A stretch of 57,646 nucleotides of DNA from Microthrixaceae bacterium (GCA_947446975.1 CANFHM010000009.1:1-57646); one strand, 5' to 3'. Positions 1 through 8,600 are shown, counted from the first letter of the stretch. Translations and numbers: made by a program. Notes: generated by a model not told the origin, from the sequence alone.

Positions 1-917
1 CGACCGTCGACCAGCTTGACCATGGGCTCGGGGGAGGATCCGGCGAGGCTCACCGAGTCAGTGCGCACGAAATACATGTACGGGCTGGGATTGACCTGAC
101 GCAGCACCCGGTAGAAGTCGAAGGGATCGGCCTCGAGATCGAACGAGAACCGCTGCGACAGCACCACCTGGAAGATGTCGCCGGCGAGGATGTGCTCCTT
201 GGCGACGTCGACCGCCTGTGCGAACTGCTCGGGCGACACTGATCCCCGGACCTCCGGGAGTTCGGGATCGGGGGACGGAGGGTCGACCATCGGCTCGGCG
301 AGGGGTTGGGCGCCATCGGAGGCCAGCTGTTCGAGTCTCGCCATGGCGTCGTCGTAGAGCGCATCGAGCTGGGCCCGATCCGCATCCGCCGGCACGAGCA
401 CGTTGTCGATCAGCGTGACGCGCTGACGGAGATGGTCGAACGCCGCCATCTGACCGATGATCGACATGACGGCGTCGGGGTACCCGGTGACGTCGGTGGG
501 CACATCGGGGAGGTGCTCGACCTCGCGGACCACGTCGTAGCCGAGGTACCCGACCACACCGCCGTGCAACGGGGGGAGCTCGTCGAGCTGCGGTGAGCGG
601 TGGCGCTCGAGCAGCCATTCGATCGCCGCGAGGATGCCGCGATCGCGGGGCATGGCGGGATCGATGTCGCCCTCCACCTCGAGGTGACCGTCGCGCAGCA
701 CGAGCGTGGCCAACGGATTGCGGCCCACGAAGGACCAGCGGCTCCAGCGCTCGCCGTGCTCGACGGACTCGAAGAGGAAACCGGGACGGTCATCACCGCA
801 GAGGCGGGCGAAGGCCGCCACCGGCGTGATGAGATCGGCGAGCAGTTCCCGCCACACCGGCACGACCGTGTACTCGGCTGCCAGTTCGTGGAACTCGTCC
901 CGCGTGGGCCGCAGCAC
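1..917 (-). CDS. trpE: Anthranilate synthase component I (partial)
   Basis: Converts chorismate and glutamine-derived ammonia to anthranilate, the first step of tryptophan synthesis, with a TrpG partner not seen here. About 305 residues are present and the C-terminal part, with most of the chorismate-binding domain, runs off the window. Visible signatures are the N-terminal SVEHGERWSRWSFVG segment and, near residues 240-260, KEHILAGDIFQVVLSQRFSF, followed by YFVRTDSVSLAGSSPEPMVK, both typical of TrpE. The GTG start lies 5 nt after the hisI stop, so the gene is probably co-transcribed with hisI. Strong family match; the start is inferred from that spacing. Confidence 0.93.
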   Translation of the reverse strand, partial: MLRPTRDEFHELAAEYTVVPVWRELLADLITPVAAFARLCGDDRPGFLFESVEHGERWSRWSFVGRNPLATLVLRDGHLEVEGDIDPAMPRDRGILAAIEWLLERHRSPQLDELPPLHGGVVGYLGYDVVREVEHLPDVPTDVTGYPDAVMSIIGQMAAFDHLRQRVTLIDNVLVPADADRAQLDALYDDAMARLEQLASDGAQPLAEPMVDPPSPDPELPEVRGSVSPEQFAQAVDVAKEHILAGDIFQVVLSQRFSFDLEADPFDFYRVLRQVNPSPYMYFVRTDSVSLAGSSPEPMVKLVDG

Positions 918-922
918 GGGGA

Positions 923-1303
923 TCAGTCGCTCGACGACTGGTCGGCGTCGGGACCGAAGGCGGTGAAGAAGCAGGAGTAGTTGCCGGTGTGACAGGCGCC
1001 CTTCCCCTCCTGCTCGACGACGAACAGCAGGGTGTCACCGTCGCAGTCGTAATAGGCCTCACGGATGTACTGGCGATCGCCGGAGGTCTCACCCTTGCAC
1101 CAGTACTCCTGGCGCGACCGGCTCCAGAACCAGGTGCGTCCGGTCTCGAGCGAGGTGCGCAGTGAGTCGGCGTTCATCCACGCCATCATCAGCACCCGGC
1201 CGGTCCCCTGTTCCTGCACGATCGCAGGGACGAGGCCATCCTCGTTGAAGGTGACGGCGGCGAACTGGGCGTCGGTTGCGGCGATGGGGATGCTCTCGGG
1301 CAT
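923..1303 (-). CDS. hisI: Phosphoribosyl-AMP cyclohydrolase
   Basis: Opens the adenine ring of phosphoribosyl-AMP, the third step of histidine synthesis. It is 126 aa, normal for the stand-alone enzyme, with no HisE pyrophosphohydrolase domain fused; a separate hisE is not visible here. Zinc ligands C87, C104 and C111 and metal-binding D86, D88 and D90 sit in the YYDCDGD and GACHTG motifs, and WCKGETSG is present at 68-75. A TAGCGT box ends 6 nt before the ATG, so the mRNA is probably leaderless. trpE follows after 5 nt, joining histidine and tryptophan genes in one transcript. It is separated from hisF by the GroES-like and hydrolase genes. Confidence 0.95.
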   Translation of the reverse strand: MPESIPIAATDAQFAAVTFNEDGLVPAIVQEQGTGRVLMMAWMNADSLRTSLETGRTWFWSRSRQEYWCKGETSGDRQYIREAYYDCDGDTLLFVVEQEGKGACHTGNYSCFFTAFGPDADQSSSD

Positions 1304-1309
1304 GGCGAC

Positions 1310-1315
1310 ACGCTA
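1310..1315 (-). promoter_or_regulatory. -10 box for hisI
   Basis: TAGCGT on the minus strand, 6 nt before the hisI ATG; a start site about 7 nt downstream would fall on the A of the ATG. Assigned by position and the pattern shared across the window. Confidence 0.5.
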
Positions 1316-1367
1316 GCGGCGCGGCACCACGCGACCGTTCAGCGGACGACGGGGGCCGGAACCGGGC

Positions 1368-1736
1368 TCAGAGATAGAGCCCCGTGCTGCCCTCGGCGAG
1401 ACGCTCGGCGGCGACGGCATGGACATCGCGCTCGCGCAGGATCACGTAGTCATTGCCCCGCACCTCGACCTCGTAGCGGTCCTCTGGGTTGAACAGCACC
1501 TGGTCGCCCGGCTCCATGGCGCGGACGTTCGGCCCCACAGCCACGACCTCGGCCCACACGAGTCGCTTGCCGATCTGGGCGGTGGCGGGGATGAGGATGC
1601 CGCCGGTGGAGCGACGCTCCCCCTCGGGCCCACCCATGTCGACGAGGACACGGTCGTTGAGCATCTTGATGGGCAGGTTCTCCCCGGAACGGCCCACGCC
1701 CTCGCTCAGCATCTCCACGGTCTGCGATGTGGTCAC
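1368..1736 (-). CDS. GroES-like (Cpn10) co-chaperonin, orphan
   Basis: A 122-aa protein of the chaperonin-10 fold. The core LPIKMLNDRVLV is followed by the mobile-loop region with GGILIP, the classic hydrophobic GroEL-contact tripeptide, then VVAVGPN and GDQVLFN, ending in an extended C-terminal tail. It is longer than a normal 95-100 aa GroES and has no groEL beside it, so it may be a second, specialised GroES. The GTG start is chosen because a TACCGT -10 box lies exactly 6 nt upstream; an in-frame ATG 24 nt further in (1712) is the alternative. It diverges from the alpha/beta hydrolase with only 23 nt between start codons. Confidence 0.8.
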   Translation of the reverse strand: MTTSQTVEMLSEGVGRSGENLPIKMLNDRVLVDMGGPEGERRSTGGILIPATAQIGKRLVWAEVVAVGPNVRAMEPGDQVLFNPEDRYEVEVRGNDYVILRERDVHAVAAERLAEGSTGLYL

Positions 1737-1742
1737 GTCATG

Positions 1743-1752
1743 ACGGTACCGT
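1743..1752. promoter_or_regulatory. Palindromic pair of overlapping -10 boxes
   Basis: The 10-bp palindrome ACGGTACCGT reads TACCGT on each strand, the two boxes sharing the central TA. On the minus strand the box is 6 nt from the GroES-like GTG; on the plus strand it is 7 nt from the hydrolase ATG. Two RNA polymerases could not occupy it at once, which implies mutually exclusive firing. Confidence 0.55.
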
Positions 1753-1759
1753 CTCCCCC

Positions 1760-2431
1760 ATGGCTGACGACACCGGGACCATCTCGCTGCGGCTGACGAC
1801 CTCCGACGGTCTGGGCCTCGAGGCCGAGGCCCGACTGCCGGTGGACCCATCCGCCGACGGCTCTGCGATCACCGGGGCGGTCGTGCTCGCCCACCCTCAT
1901 CCGCAGCAGGGAGGATCGATGGTCTCGCTGGTCACGAGCGAGCTCTTCCGACTCCTCCCCCAGCGCGGCATCGGTGTGCTCCGCTTCAACTTCCGCGGGG
2001 TCGGGTCCTCCGAGGGGAGCTACGGCGAGGGGCGGGGCGAACAGGCCGACATCGTCGCCGCCATCGATGCACTCACCGAGCTGTGGCCCCAGCGACCCCT
2101 CGTGCTGTGCGGCTGGTCGTTCGGTGGCGACACCTCGCTGGCGGTGGCCGATGCCCGTCTCGACGGCTGGGTGGCCATCGCTCCCCCGCTGCGGATCCTC
2201 CCGCTCGAGGAACTCACCGCAGCAGCCGGTTCCGACCCCCGACCGAAACTGCTGATCGTCCCCGAGCACGATCAGTTCCGCACCCCTGACGCCGCCGCCG
2301 ACGCCACCGCGGCGTGGACCGACACCCGGATCGAGGCCATCGCCGGCGCTGATCACTTCCTGGTCGGCCGCACCGAGAAGGTGGCCGGGCTGGTGGCCGC
2401 CTTCGTCGAGCAGCTGGCACCCACGCGCTGA
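1760..2431 (+). CDS. Alpha/beta hydrolase (dienelactone-hydrolase-like)
   Basis: A 223-aa serine hydrolase of unknown substrate. The oxyanion-hole segment is HPHPQQGG, followed by [12 protein letters not shown], the nucleophile elbow GWSFGG (Ser about residue 119), an acidic residue in VPEHDQF and the catalytic His in GADHFLVG. The HPHP and FNFRGVG pattern matches a widespread family of small cytoplasmic hydrolases related to YcjY/dienelactone hydrolases. No signal peptide is seen. The ATG sits 7 nt after TACCGT, supporting a leaderless start. It faces hisF tail to tail and is unlikely to belong to the histidine pathway. Confidence 0.85.
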   Translation: MADDTGTISLRLTTSDGLGLEAEARLPVDPSADGSAITGAVVLAHPHPQQGGSMVSLVTSELFRLLPQRGIGVLRFNFRGVGSSEGSYGEGRGEQADIVAAIDALTELWPQRPLVLCGWSFGGDTSLAVADARLDGWVAIAPPLRILPLEELTAAAGSDPRPKLLIVPEHDQFRTPDAAADATAAWTDTRIEAIAGADHFLVGRTEKVAGLVAAFVEQLAPTR

Positions 2432-2435
2432 GCCG

Positions 2436-2449
2436 CTGCCGGCGGGCAG
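2436..2449. terminator. Hairpin between convergent hydrolase and hisF
   Basis: Stem CTGCC/GGCAG with a 4-nt loop, 5 bp after the hydrolase stop, in the 36-bp gap between convergent genes. No T-tract, so only a weak bidirectional terminator candidate. Confidence 0.35.
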
Positions 2450-2467
2450 AGCGATGCCGACGAGCCC

Positions 2468-3229
2468 TCAGGGTCGGACGACGACCCCTGCAGCGGTGAG
2501 ATGGGCCTTGGCCTCGTGCACGGTGTGCTCACCGAAGTGGAAGATCGAGGCGGCGAGCACGGCGTCGGCATGCCCCACGGTGACCCCCTCGACCAGATGC
2601 TGCAGCGAGCCGACCCCTCCTGAGGCGATGACCGGCACACGCACGGCATCGCTGACCGCTGCGGTGAGCGTCGTGTCGAAGCCGTCGCGGGTTCCGTCGC
2701 GGTCCATCGAGGTGAGGAGGATCTCGCCCGCGCCGAGGTCCACGGCGCGCCGGGCCCACTCGATGACGTCGAGGCCGGTGGCGGTGCGGCCCCCGTGGAT
2801 GAAGACCTCCCAGCCCTCGGCGCCATCGCGTCCACGGGCATCGATGGCCACGACCACGCACTGGTTGCCGAACTCGGCGGCGATCTCGGAGATCAGCTCG
2901 GGGCGATCCACCGCAGCGGTGTTGATCGAGACCTTGTCAGCACCGGCACGCAGCATCCGACGGGCATCGTCGACCGTGCGGATGCCGCCGCCGATCGTGA
3001 ACGGGATGAAGACCTGCTCGGCGGTGCGGCGGACCATGTCGACCATGGTCTCGCGACCATCCGAGGAGGCCGTGATGTCGAGGAAGACCAGCTCATCGGC
3101 CCCTTCGGCGTCGTAGCGGGACGCGAGCTCGACGGGATCGCCGGCATCGCGCAGTCCGATGAAGTTGACCCCCTTGACCACGCGCCCGGCATCGACGTCG
3201 AGACACGGGATGACCCGTGCAGTGCGCAT
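2468..3229 (-). CDS. hisF: Imidazole glycerol phosphate synthase, cyclase subunit
   Basis: With HisH it turns PRFAR plus ammonia into imidazole glycerol phosphate and AICAR. The 253 aa form the usual (beta/alpha)8 barrel. Asp11 in [14 protein letters not shown] and the second catalytic Asp in VVAIDARG are present, as are the phosphate-binding segments TIGGGIRT and ASGGVGS. Its ATG shares one base with the stop (TGATG) of the methyltransferase gene upstream, so translation is probably coupled. It is separated from hisA by that methyltransferase. Confidence 0.97.
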   Translation of the reverse strand: MRTARVIPCLDVDAGRVVKGVNFIGLRDAGDPVELASRYDAEGADELVFLDITASSDGRETMVDMVRRTAEQVFIPFTIGGGIRTVDDARRMLRAGADKVSINTAAVDRPELISEIAAEFGNQCVVVAIDARGRDGAEGWEVFIHGGRTATGLDVIEWARRAVDLGAGEILLTSMDRDGTRDGFDTTLTAAVSDAVRVPVIASGGVGSLQHLVEGVTVGHADAVLAASIFHFGEHTVHEAKAHLTAAGVVVRP

Positions 3230-3864
3230 CAGGACGCTCCTGCGCCGACACGGCGGGCCCGGACGATGGTGTCGATCGCGGTGCGATCCCCCTCGGCGGT
3301 GGCGACCACCCGCTCGATGCGACCCGCCCGCTCGATGATCAGTTCGACGCCGAGCTCGAGCTCCGCAGCGGCGAGGGCATCGATCACTCCCTCGGCCGTG
3401 GCGAGCACATCGGGCGACTGCGGACCGCCATGGCCCTCACTGAGGTTGAGCAGATCGTGGGCCACGAGCAGGAAGGTGGCATCGGCGGCGAGGGCCGACA
3501 CCGCCGTGCGCACGGCCTGCGCGGACTGGGCCGCCGGAAGCTGGAGGTAGAACATCACGACGAGATCGAACCCCTCGACCGGGGGTGTCCAGCTGGTGGC
3601 GTCGGCGGTGATCCAGGTACCGGTCACGCCGTGCTCGTCGGCCAGCCGCTGCGCCTTGCCGAGACCGACCTCGGCGAAATCCACGCCGGTGACCTGCCAA
3701 CCCTGCGTGGCGAGCCACACCGCGTTGCGACCCTCGCCGCAGGCGAGATCGAGTGCCCGGCCCACCGGGAGACCGGCGACCTCGGGGGGCAGGAACTGGT
3801 TCGGTTCGCCCTTCCAGATCAGCTCTGCGGTGTCGTAACGAGCATTCCAGTCCGAGGCGTCCAT
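3229..3864 (-). CDS. Class I SAM-dependent methyltransferase
   Basis: A 211-aa Rossmann-fold methyltransferase. Motif I is [16 protein letters not shown] (about residues 37-52), an acidic residue ends strand 2 in VTGVDF, and [10 protein letters not shown] matches motif IV/V. The N-terminal WNARYD resembles the TehB/SAM methyltransferase group often annotated as thiopurine- or tellurite-type enzymes; the substrate is unknown. TACACT lies 6 nt before the ATG, so this gene and hisF appear to have their own leaderless promoter inside the histidine region. Its place between hisA and hisF suggests co-regulation rather than a known pathway role. Confidence 0.85.
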   Translation of the reverse strand: MDASDWNARYDTAELIWKGEPNQFLPPEVAGLPVGRALDLACGEGRNAVWLATQGWQVTGVDFAEVGLGKAQRLADEHGVTGTWITADATSWTPPVEGFDLVVMFYLQLPAAQSAQAVRTAVSALAADATFLLVAHDLLNLSEGHGGPQSPDVLATAEGVIDALAAAELELGVELIIERAGRIERVVATAEGDRTAIDTIVRARRVGAGAS

Positions 3865-3870
3865 GGGAGC

Positions 3871-3876
3871 AGTGTA
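3871..3876 (-). promoter_or_regulatory. -10 box for methyltransferase-hisF
   Basis: TACACT on the minus strand, 6 nt before the methyltransferase ATG, within the 33-bp gap after hisA. It would let hisF be transcribed separately from hisDCBHA. Confidence 0.45.
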
Positions 3877-3897
3877 CGAGCGGTGCCGACGGACGCT

Positions 3898-4635
3898 TCA
3901 GGCGCCGGTGAGCGAGTCCACGGCGTCGATGGCCGCCCGCACCGTGAAGGCACCTTCGTAGATGGCGCGCCCGACGATGGCTCCGGCGAGACGCCGACCG
4001 CTGCTGCGCAGCGCCCCCAGCGCCAGGAGGTCGTCGAGCACCCCGACACCACCCGAGGCGATGACCGGCAGCTCGGTCACGGCCAGCACCTCGGCGAGAC
4101 CATCGAGATCGGGCCCGGCGAGCGTTCCGTCGCGACCGATCTCGGTGACGATGAGGGCCTCGACACCGGCATCGGCGAACTCCTTCGCCACATCGAGGAG
4201 ATCGCGTCCGGACCCCTCCTCCCATCCGCGCACCGCGACCTCGCGGCCCCGGGCGTCGAGGCCGACCGCCACCGGCACCCGGGCGGCGAGGCGGCGCACC
4301 AGTTCGGGCTGTTCGAGCGCCGCCGTGCCGAGCACCACCCGGGAGACACCGGCCTCGAAGAGTGCATCGGCGGCGGCGTCATCACGGACACCGCCACCGG
4401 TCTGGATCGGGACATCGACGGCCTCGGCGATCGCTGCGATGACCCCTCGGTTGCGGGGTGTGCCGGATCGTGCGGCGTCGAGATCGACCACATGGATCCA
4501 TCGGGCGCCCTCGGCGGCGAACCGTCGGGCCTGTTCGACGGGGTCGTCGTTGTAGACGGTCTCGCGGTCGTAGTTGCCCTGATAGAGACGCACGGCGCGC
4601 CCGTCGAGCAGATCGATCGCTGGGTACAACTCCAT
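3898..4635 (-). CDS. hisA: ProFAR isomerase
   Basis: Amadori isomerase that converts ProFAR to PRFAR. The 245 aa match the family length. The N-terminal YPAIDLLDGRAVRL carries catalytic Asp8, the second Asp lies in IVTEIGRDGTLAGPDLDGL (D169), and phosphate loops are QTGGGVRD and ASGGVGV. In many actinobacteria this protein is the bifunctional PriA (HisA and TrpF); sequence alone does not separate the two, and trpF is not visible here, so PriA is possible. The ATG is 1 nt after the hisH stop, indicating an operon. Confidence 0.95.
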   Translation of the reverse strand: MELYPAIDLLDGRAVRLYQGNYDRETVYNDDPVEQARRFAAEGARWIHVVDLDAARSGTPRNRGVIAAIAEAVDVPIQTGGGVRDDAAADALFEAGVSRVVLGTAALEQPELVRRLAARVPVAVGLDARGREVAVRGWEEGSGRDLLDVAKEFADAGVEALIVTEIGRDGTLAGPDLDGLAEVLAVTELPVIASGGVGVLDDLLALGALRSSGRRLAGAIVGRAIYEGAFTVRAAIDAVDSLTGA

Positions 4636-4636
4636 G

Positions 4637-5281
4637 TCAGGCTCCGTGCTGGGCGGCGAGGACGAAGGCCTGCAGCAGCTGCAGACCCGTGCCCCCGGAT
4701 TTCTCGGGATGGAACTGTGTGGCCCACAGGTTGCCGTGCTCGACGGCAGCGGCGACGGGACCGCCGTAGTCACAGGTGGCCACGACATGCGGACCGTCGG
4801 CGTCGGCGGCGTAGGAGTGCACGAAATAGACCCACACGGGATCGTCCACGGTGCTGAACAGCTGTGAGGGCCGCTGGACCTCCAGTCGGTTCCACTGCAT
4901 CTGCGGGCGCTTCTCGGTGGCCGGCAGCAGCGAGAGCCGGCCGGGCAGGACGCCGAGACCATGGTGATCCGGGCTCTCGGCGGAACCCTCGAAGAGCAGC
5001 TGCATGCCGACACAGATCCCGAGGAAGGGCCGGCCTCCCTGCGCCGCCGAGAGGGCGGCATCGGTGGCGATGCGGTCGAGCCCGGCGGTGCGCAGCGCCT
5101 CCGTGCACGCGCCGAAGGCGCCGACGCCGGGCAGCACCACCGCAGCGGCGTCGGCGATGAGCGCCGGATCGGAGGTGAGACGAGCGTCGGCACCGGCATG
5201 TTCGAGTGCCTTCTGCGCCGAGCGGAGATTCCCGATGCCGTAGTCGAGGATGGCGACCAGCGGCGGCCCGGATGGGGTCAC
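4637..5281 (-). CDS. hisH: Imidazole glycerol phosphate synthase, glutaminase subunit
   Basis: Class I glutamine amidotransferase that supplies ammonia to HisF. The 214 aa contain the nucleophile Cys90 in GICVGMQ and the His191/Glu193 pair in QFHPEKS, plus the N-terminal DYGIGNLRS signature and oxyanion segment PGVGAFG. It starts at GTG and overlaps the hisB stop by 4 nt (GTGA). Confidence 0.97.
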   Translation of the reverse strand: MTPSGPPLVAILDYGIGNLRSAQKALEHAGADARLTSDPALIADAAAVVLPGVGAFGACTEALRTAGLDRIATDAALSAAQGGRPFLGICVGMQLLFEGSAESPDHHGLGVLPGRLSLLPATEKRPQMQWNRLEVQRPSQLFSTVDDPVWVYFVHSYAADADGPHVVATCDYGGPVAAAVEHGNLWATQFHPEKSGGTGLQLLQAFVLAAQHGA

Positions 5282-5892
5282 AGCACACCCTTCGTGGAGG
5301 GCACACCGCCGCCCTCGATGCGCACGGCGTCGCGCAGCGCCCTGGCCACACCCTTGTACGTGGCCTCGACGAGATGATGGGTGTTGACACCGCGCACCGA
5401 GGTGATGTGCAGGGTGATGGCGGCCGAGGTGACGAACGCCCGCCAGAACTCCTCGACCAGCTGCGGATCGAACGGCGGATCGCCGAGGATCTTCTGTCCC
5501 GGGAACTCGACCTCGTAATGGAGATAGGGCCGACCGGAGAGATCGAGCGCCACATCGATGAGTGCCTCGTCGAGCGGTACGCGGTTCGAGGCGAACCGGC
5601 GGATGCCCGCCTTGTCGCCGATGGCCGCGGCGAAGACCTCGCCGAGCGCGATGCCGACGTCCTCGACAGTGTGATGGGCGTCGATCTGGAGGTCGCCGGT
5701 GGCCCGGATCTCGAGATCGAATCCGCCGTGACGGCCGAGCTGCGACAGCATGTGATCGAAGAACGGCAGGCCGGTGCTGGCCTCGTTGCGACCCGTGCCG
5801 TCGAGATCCAGCCGGATCTCGATGTCGGTCTCCGAGGTGGTGCGGGCCACTGTGGCGGCGCGACGGCCGTCATCGGTTCTCTGGGCGCTCAT
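5278..5892 (-). CDS. hisB: Imidazoleglycerol-phosphate dehydratase
   Basis: Manganese-dependent dehydratase forming imidazole acetol phosphate. The 204 aa contain only the IGPD domain; the phosphatase half of the E. coli bifunctional HisB is absent, so histidinol phosphatase must be encoded elsewhere. Metal ligands are visible in FFDHMLSQLGRHGGFDL, DAHHTVED and THHLVEATYKG. The ATG overlaps the hisC stop by 4 nt (ATGA). Confidence 0.97.
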   Translation of the reverse strand: MSAQRTDDGRRAATVARTTSETDIEIRLDLDGTGRNEASTGLPFFDHMLSQLGRHGGFDLEIRATGDLQIDAHHTVEDVGIALGEVFAAAIGDKAGIRRFASNRVPLDEALIDVALDLSGRPYLHYEVEFPGQKILGDPPFDPQLVEEFWRAFVTSAAITLHITSVRGVNTHHLVEATYKGVARALRDAVRIEGGGVPSTKGVL

Positions 5893-6953
5893 GCGATGAT
5901 CTCCTCGAGGGCGTCGAGGAACGCGTCGTCCTCGTCGGTGGTGCCGATGGTGACACGCAGACATCCGTCGAGTCGCGGCCACGATGAACAGTTGCGGACA
6001 AGGATGGAGCGCTCGACCATCTGCTGCCAGACCTCGGCGCCGCGTCGGGAGCGGGGACGGAACAGCACGAAGTTGGCCCCCGACGGCCACACCTCGAGGT
6101 CGAGTGCCGAGAGTCGGTCGATGACTCGCGACCGCTCGGCGACGAGCCGCTGCACCCGGGCCTCCATGGCGTCGACGTCGCGCAGGGCGAGGGTGCCGGC
6201 GAGCTGCTTGAAGGCGTCGAGGTGATAGGGCAGCACCACCTTGTCGAGTTCGGCGACCAGCCATGCAGGACCGATGAGATAGCCGAGCCGGGCGGCGGCC
6301 ATCGACCAGGTCTTCGAGAAGGTTCGGGTGACAACGACAGGGACATCATCGGCGATGAGCCCGGTGGCCGACCACGGCGCGAACTGCCCGTAGGCCTCAT
6401 CCACCACGAGCAGACCCTCGACCCCCTCGACCATGGCGAGGACCTCGCGGATGGTCGTCTCGTCGTCGACGACACCAGTGGGGTTGTTCGGTGAGCACAG
6501 GAACGAGACCTCCGGTCGGGCGGCGGAGATCACCCGGGCGACCTCACCGAGATCGGTGGAGAAGTCCTCGGCCCGCTCACCCTCGACGACCCCGGTGCCG
6601 GTGATGCGCGAGATGTGACTGTGGAGCGCATAGGTGGGTTCCCAGACCGCAGCGGTGCGCCCCGGACCCCCGAAGGTGAGCAGCAGCGTCTGCAGCACCT
6701 CGTTGGAGCCGTTGGCCACGAAGATCTGCTCCGGCCCCACACCGTGGAGGCCGCCGATGGCACGCCGGAGCTCGAGCGCCTCACGATCCGGGTAGCGGTT
6801 CCACTCGATCGAGCGCATGGCCCCGGCGAGCGCGTCGGTCCAGTCCTGCGGCGGGGCCTCAGGGGACTCGTTGGTGTTCAGCCGGACACGGACGTCGAGC
6901 TGCGGCGAGTGGTAGCCGTCCATGAGTGCGACATCGGGTCGGGCGGTGATCAT
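5889..6953 (-). CDS. hisC: Histidinol-phosphate aminotransferase
   Basis: PLP enzyme that transaminates imidazole acetol phosphate. The 354 aa belong to fold type I, class II aminotransferases. The PLP lysine is K214 in TRTFSKTWSMAAARLGY, the cofactor-stacking motif is CSPNNPTG (153-160), with VVDEAYG at 183-189. The ATG start overlaps the hisD stop by 4 nt; a second ATG at codon 11 is less likely given this coupling. Confidence 0.96.
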   Translation of the reverse strand: MITARPDVALMDGYHSPQLDVRVRLNTNESPEAPPQDWTDALAGAMRSIEWNRYPDREALELRRAIGGLHGVGPEQIFVANGSNEVLQTLLLTFGGPGRTAAVWEPTYALHSHISRITGTGVVEGERAEDFSTDLGEVARVISAARPEVSFLCSPNNPTGVVDDETTIREVLAMVEGVEGLLVVDEAYGQFAPWSATGLIADDVPVVVTRTFSKTWSMAAARLGYLIGPAWLVAELDKVVLPYHLDAFKQLAGTLALRDVDAMEARVQRLVAERSRVIDRLSALDLEVWPSGANFVLFRPRSRRGAEVWQQMVERSILVRNCSSWPRLDGCLRVTIGTTDEDDAFLDALEEIIA

Positions 6954-8263
6954 CGGGGGCCGTCCTCGTCGGCGAGCACGCGCTGGCGCAGACGCACGCT
7001 CTCGGCGTGCGCCGCGAACCCCTCGGTGTCGGCCAGGACCGCCACCACCGGCGCTGCGGTGTCGAAGCCCTCCCGGGAGATGTCCACGACATGGACCTGC
7101 TTGGTGAAGTCGTCCACCGTGAGGGCGCTGCCGTAGCGGGCGGTGCCGAAGGTGGGCAGGACATGGCTCGGTCCGGCGACGTAATCGCCGATCGAGGCCG
7201 GGGCCAGCGGACCGAGGAAGACCGCACCGGCGTGGCGGACATCGGGGACCAGCGCTGCCGGATCGGCGGTGATGAGCTCGAGGTGCTCGGGGGCGATGTG
7301 GTTCACCACCGCGAGGGCGGCCTCCGGGCCGTCGACGAGGGCGCAGAACCCTCCCCGTTCGAAGGTCGAGGTGATCTCGGTCCGGCGGGGGGCCTCGGCC
7401 GTGAGGCGGCGCAACGCCGTGTCCACGGCATCGGCGACCGATTCGTCCCAGGTGACCAACCACGCCAGACCATCGGGTCCGTGCTCGGCCTGCACCATGA
7501 GATCGATGGCGACGAAATCGACAGGGGCGGTGTCGTCCGCGACCACGACGATCTCGGAGGGTCCGGCGAAGGCCATCGGCACACCGACCTGCCCGGCGAC
7601 CTCCCGTTTGGCGATGGCCACGAACACGTTGCCCGGTCCGGCGATGACATCCACCGGCCGGATCGTCGCAGTGCCGAAGGCCATGGCGGCGATGGCCTGG
7701 GCCCCACCGATCGCATAGACCTCGTCGACCCCGGCGAGTGCGGCGGCCACGAGGGTGGACGGGGCGATCGCCCCTGTCGTGCGATCGGGCGGCACGCACA
7801 GCACGACCTCGGGAACGCCGGCGACACGGGCCGGTACGGCGGTCATGAGCACCGAGGAGGGGTAGGAGCCGCGTCCGCCGGGCACATAACAGCCGGCCCG
7901 GTCCACGGGCACCGAGCGTCCGGTGACTGTGATCCCGTTGCGGGAGAAGGTGTGCTCGGATCGGAGCTGGGCCTCATGGAACGCGAGCACCGAATCGCGG
8001 GCCGCGGTGAGCGCAGCCACGAGTTCGGCCGGGGCAGCCGCCAGGGCGGCGTCGAGCTCGGCACGGGTGACCACGAAGCTGTCGGCACTGACCCCGTCGA
8101 AGGTCTCGGTGAACTCCCGCACGGCGGCGTCGCCGCGGTCGCGCACCTCGGCGATGATGGATCGGACGGCCTCAATCGGGCCCTCGCCACCGGGGTCGGG
8201 GCGCGGAAGATCTGCGGTGAGCGCGGCGATGGAACGGCCGCGGAGGTCGAGTCGGTTCAGCAC
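6950..8263 (-). CDS. hisD: Histidinol dehydrogenase
   Basis: NAD- and zinc-dependent enzyme that makes the last two oxidations to histidine. The 437 aa are full length. Signatures are YVPGGRGSYPSS, IAGPGNVFVA, QAEHGPDG and the catalytic His-Glu region NHIAPEHLEL. It is the first gene of the overlapping hisDCBHA operon. The GTG start lies 7 nt after TAGCGT, so the operon is probably transcribed leaderless. No attenuator peptide or His-codon leader is seen upstream. Confidence 0.97.
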   Translation of the reverse strand: MLNRLDLRGRSIAALTADLPRPDPGGEGPIEAVRSIIAEVRDRGDAAVREFTETFDGVSADSFVVTRAELDAALAAAPAELVAALTAARDSVLAFHEAQLRSEHTFSRNGITVTGRSVPVDRAGCYVPGGRGSYPSSVLMTAVPARVAGVPEVVLCVPPDRTTGAIAPSTLVAAALAGVDEVYAIGGAQAIAAMAFGTATIRPVDVIAGPGNVFVAIAKREVAGQVGVPMAFAGPSEIVVVADDTAPVDFVAIDLMVQAEHGPDGLAWLVTWDESVADAVDTALRRLTAEAPRRTEITSTFERGGFCALVDGPEAALAVVNHIAPEHLELITADPAALVPDVRHAGAVFLGPLAPASIGDYVAGPSHVLPTFGTARYGSALTVDDFTKQVHVVDISREGFDTAAPVVAVLADTEGFAAHAESVRLRQRVLADEDGPR

Positions 8264-8270
8264 GCGCCCG

Positions 8271-8276
8271 ACGCTA
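8271..8276 (-). promoter_or_regulatory. -10 box for the hisD operon
   Basis: TAGCGT on the minus strand, 7 nt before the hisD GTG. It lies between hisD and the 63-aa gene and would drive hisDCBHA. Confidence 0.5.
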
Positions 8277-8317
8277 GCGGTCGGACCCGTCGACGCCGGA
8301 ACCGATTCCCGGATCGA

Positions 8318-8509
8318 TCAGCGCAGCCGGCGGGTGACGGTGCTGAGTCGCCGGTGGGCCATGCGCAGGGAGCGCTCGACCTCGAAGAGATCGGCCGCCA
8401 GCGATTCGTCGCCCGCCTGATGCATCGTCTCGGCCACGCCGGTGATGCGGGCCACCAGGTCGTCGAGGGTGGTCACGGCACTGGAGAGCACTGCACGCTG
8501 GTCGTCCAC
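8318..8509 (-). CDS. Small helical protein, unknown function
   Basis: A 63-aa protein that I do not recognise. It has an amphipathic, mostly helical pattern with heptad-like Leu/Val spacing (AVTTLDDLVARI, LFEVERSLRMAHRRL) and a basic C-terminus; no cysteines, no membrane segment. Codon use resembles its neighbours (GCC, CTC, GTC), which argues that it is real. The start is GTG, 6 nt after CAGACT, a poor match to the usual -10. It could be a small DNA-binding or scaffold protein. The structured region upstream could be its leader. Confidence 0.55.
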   Translation of the reverse strand: MDDQRAVLSSAVTTLDDLVARITGVAETMHQAGDESLAADLFEVERSLRMAHRRLSTVTRRLR

Positions 8510-8574
8510 CGCCCGAGTCTGTCAGAGCCTCCGAGGTGGCCGGGACGACAGCTCGGAGCGGCGGACCGGACCGG

Positions 8575-8592
8575 GGGCCTGCGAAGCGGCCC
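8575..8592 (-). other. Fourth hairpin after the candidate sRNA
   Basis: Stem GGGCC/GGCCC around an 8-nt loop containing UUCG, 8 nt beyond the candidate sRNA in the minus-strand direction. Read-through would put it in the leader of the 63-aa gene. Confidence 0.35.
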
Positions 8593-8600
8593 AGAACGAC

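Noticed and set aside
5278-5892. Bifunctional HisB
   Set aside because: Only the dehydratase domain is present; no HAD phosphatase domain precedes it.
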